In this document: positions 21,466-23,692 of the stretch, piece by piece
Numbering within the stretch: the first letter of the stretch is position 1
Layout: every line of letters starts with the position of its first letter
IMG/VR virus record: IMGVR_UViG_3300025671_000533
Coordinates: 1-23,692 of that record
DNA from: a virus
Reading direction: 5' to 3' (one strand)
Length of the DNA: 23,692 nt
Notes under the pieces: model-generated
What the model saw: only the letters and a program-made list of their open reading frames with translations
Told to the model about the DNA's origin: nothing
Database searches by the model: none
Translations under genes and position numbers: made by a program

Positions 21466-23692
21466 TTAACCTGTTGGGTCAAATAATGCTAAAAAGTTTT
21501 CTAGTCTAGTCATATAGGTCGGACCTTTTAAAGCTGAATTTTCACCTTGCATACCTGCTACAGCTATATTCGTTTCTCTGTTAGCTGCATTTTCTGCAGA
21601 CTTCCAAATATAATCAAACTCATCACGTACTTCTTGCCATAAAGCAGCTTGTGCTTGAGTTGTAATACCATAAGCTTGTTGAGCATTAAGCATATTAATT
21701 TGTTGTTGAGCTGCAGTATTAGCTTTAGTAATACCTCTTCTCCACTGAACATTACTTTGTTCAATAACTAAAGAGTTTTGAGCATTAAACTGTTCTCTAG
21801 CAAAAGTTTGTTGTGAGTTGTATTGGTCTACACTAGCTGCTAATTGTGCATTAAATTTATTTACATCTGTTTCTCGTTGAGCTCTTCTAGCTTCTGCTTG
21901 GTTTGCTTGTACAGCATTAAACTGTTGCATAGCATCATTACGTTGAGCATTGTTTAATTTAACTTGAGTATTTAAATTTGTCATAAACTGCTGTGTTTGA
22001 TTTTCACTAGCAGCATTAAATTGTTTTGCTGCATTTTCTGCTGCTTGATTACTCAACAGTACTTGTTGTTCTTGTTGAGCTCGTAAAACATTTGTTTGTT
22101 GTTTTGCATTTAAGTTAGTCATATCCATTTGTAGGAATGCTTGAGCATTTTGTATTTGAGATTTCTGATAAAAATCTGCTTCTGCTAAATTAGCTTGAGA
22201 CATAAGTAAAGCATTTTGAACTGTAGATTGTTGGTCAAAGTTTGCTTCTGTTATTCCTACAGTTTGTAAGAACTTACTGTTAGATAATGCTGTTTGTTGG
22301 TCAGCATTAAACTGAGCCATGTCCATTTGAAATACTGTTTGTGCGTTTTGTAGTCCTGTTTGTTGAGCTCTTGCAGCATTTGCTTCTGCTTCTTGAGCTT
22401 CAATAGATTTTTGTTGTCCTACACTAGCTTGTATAGCTTGAGCATTTGCTTGAGCTAAAGGCATAGCTGATGTTATAATAGCATTGAACAAGGCATCTCT
22501 ACCTACAGTAGATGCAGACATACCACGTTGAGCTAACATTTTTTCTACTGATGCAACAGCAGGTCTAGCCCATGTAGGAATCTTACCTTCTTCAATACCA
22601 TTAATTAATGTATCTAACTGATTAGAGACTAATGCTTCTTCTGGAAGCCCTTCAATAATTCCTCGTTGAGTTTCACTAAACTCCATTAGCCTAGCTTCTA
22701 AAGATTCGGGGTCATTACCAAGCTCTGTTATATCTTCTTCACTTAAACCTGCATTAGTTAATTGTTTTTTAGCTCTTGTAACTCTTGCTAAAGAAGAACC
22801 AACATTTTCTGCAGCAGTAGCTTTAGCTTCGGGACTTAAAACACCTACAACTCTTTCAGTTAATGCACCTGGTATAATTTCTACTTCTGCACCTTCAATA
22901 GGTTTAACTCTATCTACTTGAGCAGCTTGAGCTATAGCTTCATCTGATACTTGACCTTGAGCAGCTTCTAAGTCTGGAGCTTTATCAATCTGAGCAACAT
23001 CTTCAATTTTTGAAGTTGTAATAGGTTGTGGTGCTCCAACATCGGGAGCTCTTACTCCTTGTCTAACTTGTTCGTCTGCACCAACTCTAGCTTGATATTC
23101 TGCTGAGTCTAATGGTATTCCTGTCGGGTCTATTTTAAATTTAGGGTCTTCTTTGTCAATAATTTCATCAGCACTTACAGTAGCTGTAGCAGCTTCTGCT
23201 TTTAAACCTAATTCTTCTATTCCAAGTTTACCTGTAGCTATATCCTCTTGACGTTTAGCAGACTCATCAACTCTAAATTCTCTTTCTCTTGCAGCAGGAC
23301 TTACAGTACCCGATGGAGATTCACTAATAGGAGTAGGTATAGTTGGAACATCTCTTGGTGCTGGCGTAGGTGCAGGAGTAGGTGCTGACGTAGGTGCAGG
23401 AGTCGGTGCTGGCGTAGGCGCAGGAGTAGGTGCTCCGGGAATATTACCATAGTCAAAGCCACCCCCCGGAGGTCCATAACCACCTCTATCTAAGTCACCC
23501 CTATTGTTTTCTCTATTTTGTCTAATAGTTTCAGCACGAACATTTCTAGTTTCTAATACTGGTGCAGGTGTTGGAGCTGGTCTAGGTGCCGGTGTTGGAG
23601 CTGGTCTAGGTGCCGGTGTTGGAGCTGCTACCGGTTGAGGTGCAGGTCGATAAACTGGAGCAGGTCTAGGAGCTGGGGTTGGTGCCGGAGTT
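21466..23692 (-). CDS. Long helical Gln/Asn/Ala-rich virion protein with Pro-Ala linkers (N-terminus outside window)
   Basis: The frame ending at 21466 stays open to the window edge, giving at least 741 visible residues. An internal ATG at 22686 is only codon 336 of the visible part: the upstream frame (NDPESLEARL before it) is continuous and has no start-site signal. Residues 1-45 and about 88-112 are (T/R)PAP-type repeats. An Arg/Gly-rich insert (RGGYGPPGGGFDYG) lies between them. Then comes an Ala-rich helical region, and from about 420 to 690 a Gln/Asn/Ala-rich array with recurring QFNA-like units at about 22-residue spacing, as in long coiled coils of the 11-residue type. The C-terminus ends LENFLALFDPTG. 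It is most likely a structural or ejection component; the real function is not evident. Confidence 0.8.
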   Translation of the reverse strand, partial: TPAPTPAPRPAPVYRPAPQPVAAPTPAPRPAPTPAPRPAPTPAPVLETRNVRAETIRQNRENNRGDLDRGGYGPPGGGFDYGNIPGAPTPAPTPAPTPAPTSAPTPAPTPAPRDVPTIPTPISESPSGTVSPAAREREFRVDESAKRQEDIATGKLGIEELGLKAEAATATVSADEIIDKEDPKFKIDPTGIPLDSAEYQARVGADEQVRQGVRAPDVGAPQPITTSKIEDVAQIDKAPDLEAAQGQVSDEAIAQAAQVDRVKPIEGAEVEIIPGALTERVVGVLSPEAKATAAENVGSSLARVTRAKKQLTNAGLSEEDITELGNDPESLEARLMEFSETQRGIIEGLPEEALVSNQLDTLINGIEEGKIPTWARPAVASVEKMLAQRGMSASTVGRDALFNAIITSAMPLAQANAQAIQASVGQQKSIEAQEAEANAARAQQTGLQNAQTVFQMDMAQFNADQQTALSNSKFLQTVGITEANFDQQSTVQNALLMSQANLAEADFYQKSQIQNAQAFLQMDMTNLNAKQQTNVLRAQQEQQVLLSNQAAENAAKQFNAASENQTQQFMTNLNTQVKLNNAQRNDAMQQFNAVQANQAEARRAQRETDVNKFNAQLAASVDQYNSQQTFAREQFNAQNSLVIEQSNVQWRRGITKANTAAQQQINMLNAQQAYGITTQAQAALWQEVRDEFDYIWKSAENAANRETNIAVAGMQGENSALKGPTYMTRLENFLALFDPTG
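23357..23428 (-). repeat. Three tandem 24-base repeats encoding PAPT units
   Basis: Units at 23357-23380, 23381-23404 and 23405-23428 differ at one to three positions. Each is itself two diverged 12-base units. On the minus strand each 12-mer encodes Pro-Ala-Pro-Thr, with one Ser replacing Pro. They are more GC-rich than the surroundings and in frame, so they lengthen a stiff linker in the protein. Confidence 0.9.
23561..23632 (-). repeat. Three tandem 24-base repeats encoding TPAPRPAP units
   Basis: Units at 23561-23584, 23585-23608 and 23609-23632 are nearly identical; the third diverges only in its last few bases. Each encodes eight residues of the TPAPRPAP type on the minus strand. More diverged PAP units continue to the window edge, so the array may be longer. 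Confidence 0.9.

Noticed and set aside
22684-22686. ATG at 22686 as the start of the helical virion protein
   Set aside because: The frame is open upstream to the window edge with coherent Ala-rich and Pro-rich coding sequence and no stop, so this is an internal Met.
23357-23632. Repeat arrays as CRISPR-like
   Set aside because: The units are directly tandem without spacers, multiples of three in length, and encode regular PAP peptides.
1-23692. Avoidance of the GANTC (CcrM) site expected for some alphaproteobacterial hosts
   Set aside because: GAATC and GATTC occur many times on both modules, so only GATC seems to be avoided.
1-23692. tRNA genes, attachment site or integrase
   Set aside because: Intergenic space is nearly absent and I saw no cloverleaf-like segment or tyrosine/serine recombinase motif in any frame.

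Overview
This window looks like the central part of a lytic, T7-like podovirus genome. It is AT-rich (roughly one third G+C by eye) and densely packed, with most genes overlapping or only a few bases apart. The combination of a T7 gp4-type primase-helicase, a T7-type family A DNA polymerase, an endonuclease I, a RecB-like exonuclease and a class Ia ribonucleotide reductase, together with the low G+C, is typical of marine phages. A host such as SAR11 or another streamlined alphaproteobacterium is plausible, but it is an inference. No phage RNA polymerase, terminase, portal or capsid gene falls inside the window.

Plus strand, 1-11602, replication and nucleotide metabolism. The order is: the 3' end of an unidentified gene; a membrane-anchored coiled-coil protein with a possible TonB-C-like end; a small protein; a good sigma70-type promoter; an SSB; a small acidic protein; a factor-independent terminator-like hairpin; primase-helicase; DNA polymerase; an AT-rich cassette gene; two PD-(D/E)XK-type proteins; two small proteins; endonuclease I; a DUF3310-like protein; nrdA; a 59-residue protein; nrdB; and a small protein. 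Together these would make deoxynucleotides, unwind, prime and copy the DNA, resolve branched intermediates and degrade DNA, probably host DNA.

Minus strand, 23692-11608, late genes, converging on the replication module with a 5-base gap. In transcription order: a long Gln/Asn/Ala-rich helical protein with Pro-Ala linkers that runs off the window edge (at least 741 residues visible); a protein with a lysine-rich amphipathic N-terminus; a 202-residue protein; a 735-residue protein; a 1706-residue protein carrying a tail-lysozyme-like domain and an HExxH motif; a 78-residue protein; and a three-helix membrane protein that may be a holin. I read these as virion, DNA-ejection and lysis genes.

Three things stand out. 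(1) I found no GATC anywhere in the window, although roughly 75 would be expected, and Asp codons change from GAT to GAC before C as if to avoid it. (2) The 1706-residue protein appears to combine membrane-active segments, a cell-wall hydrolase and a putative zinc protease. (3) The AT-rich gene after the polymerase gene is flanked by near-identical gene-overlap junctions, which suggests a cassette insertion. No stretch longer than 300 bases lacks a gene, and I saw no tRNA, CRISPR array, insertion sequence or integrase.
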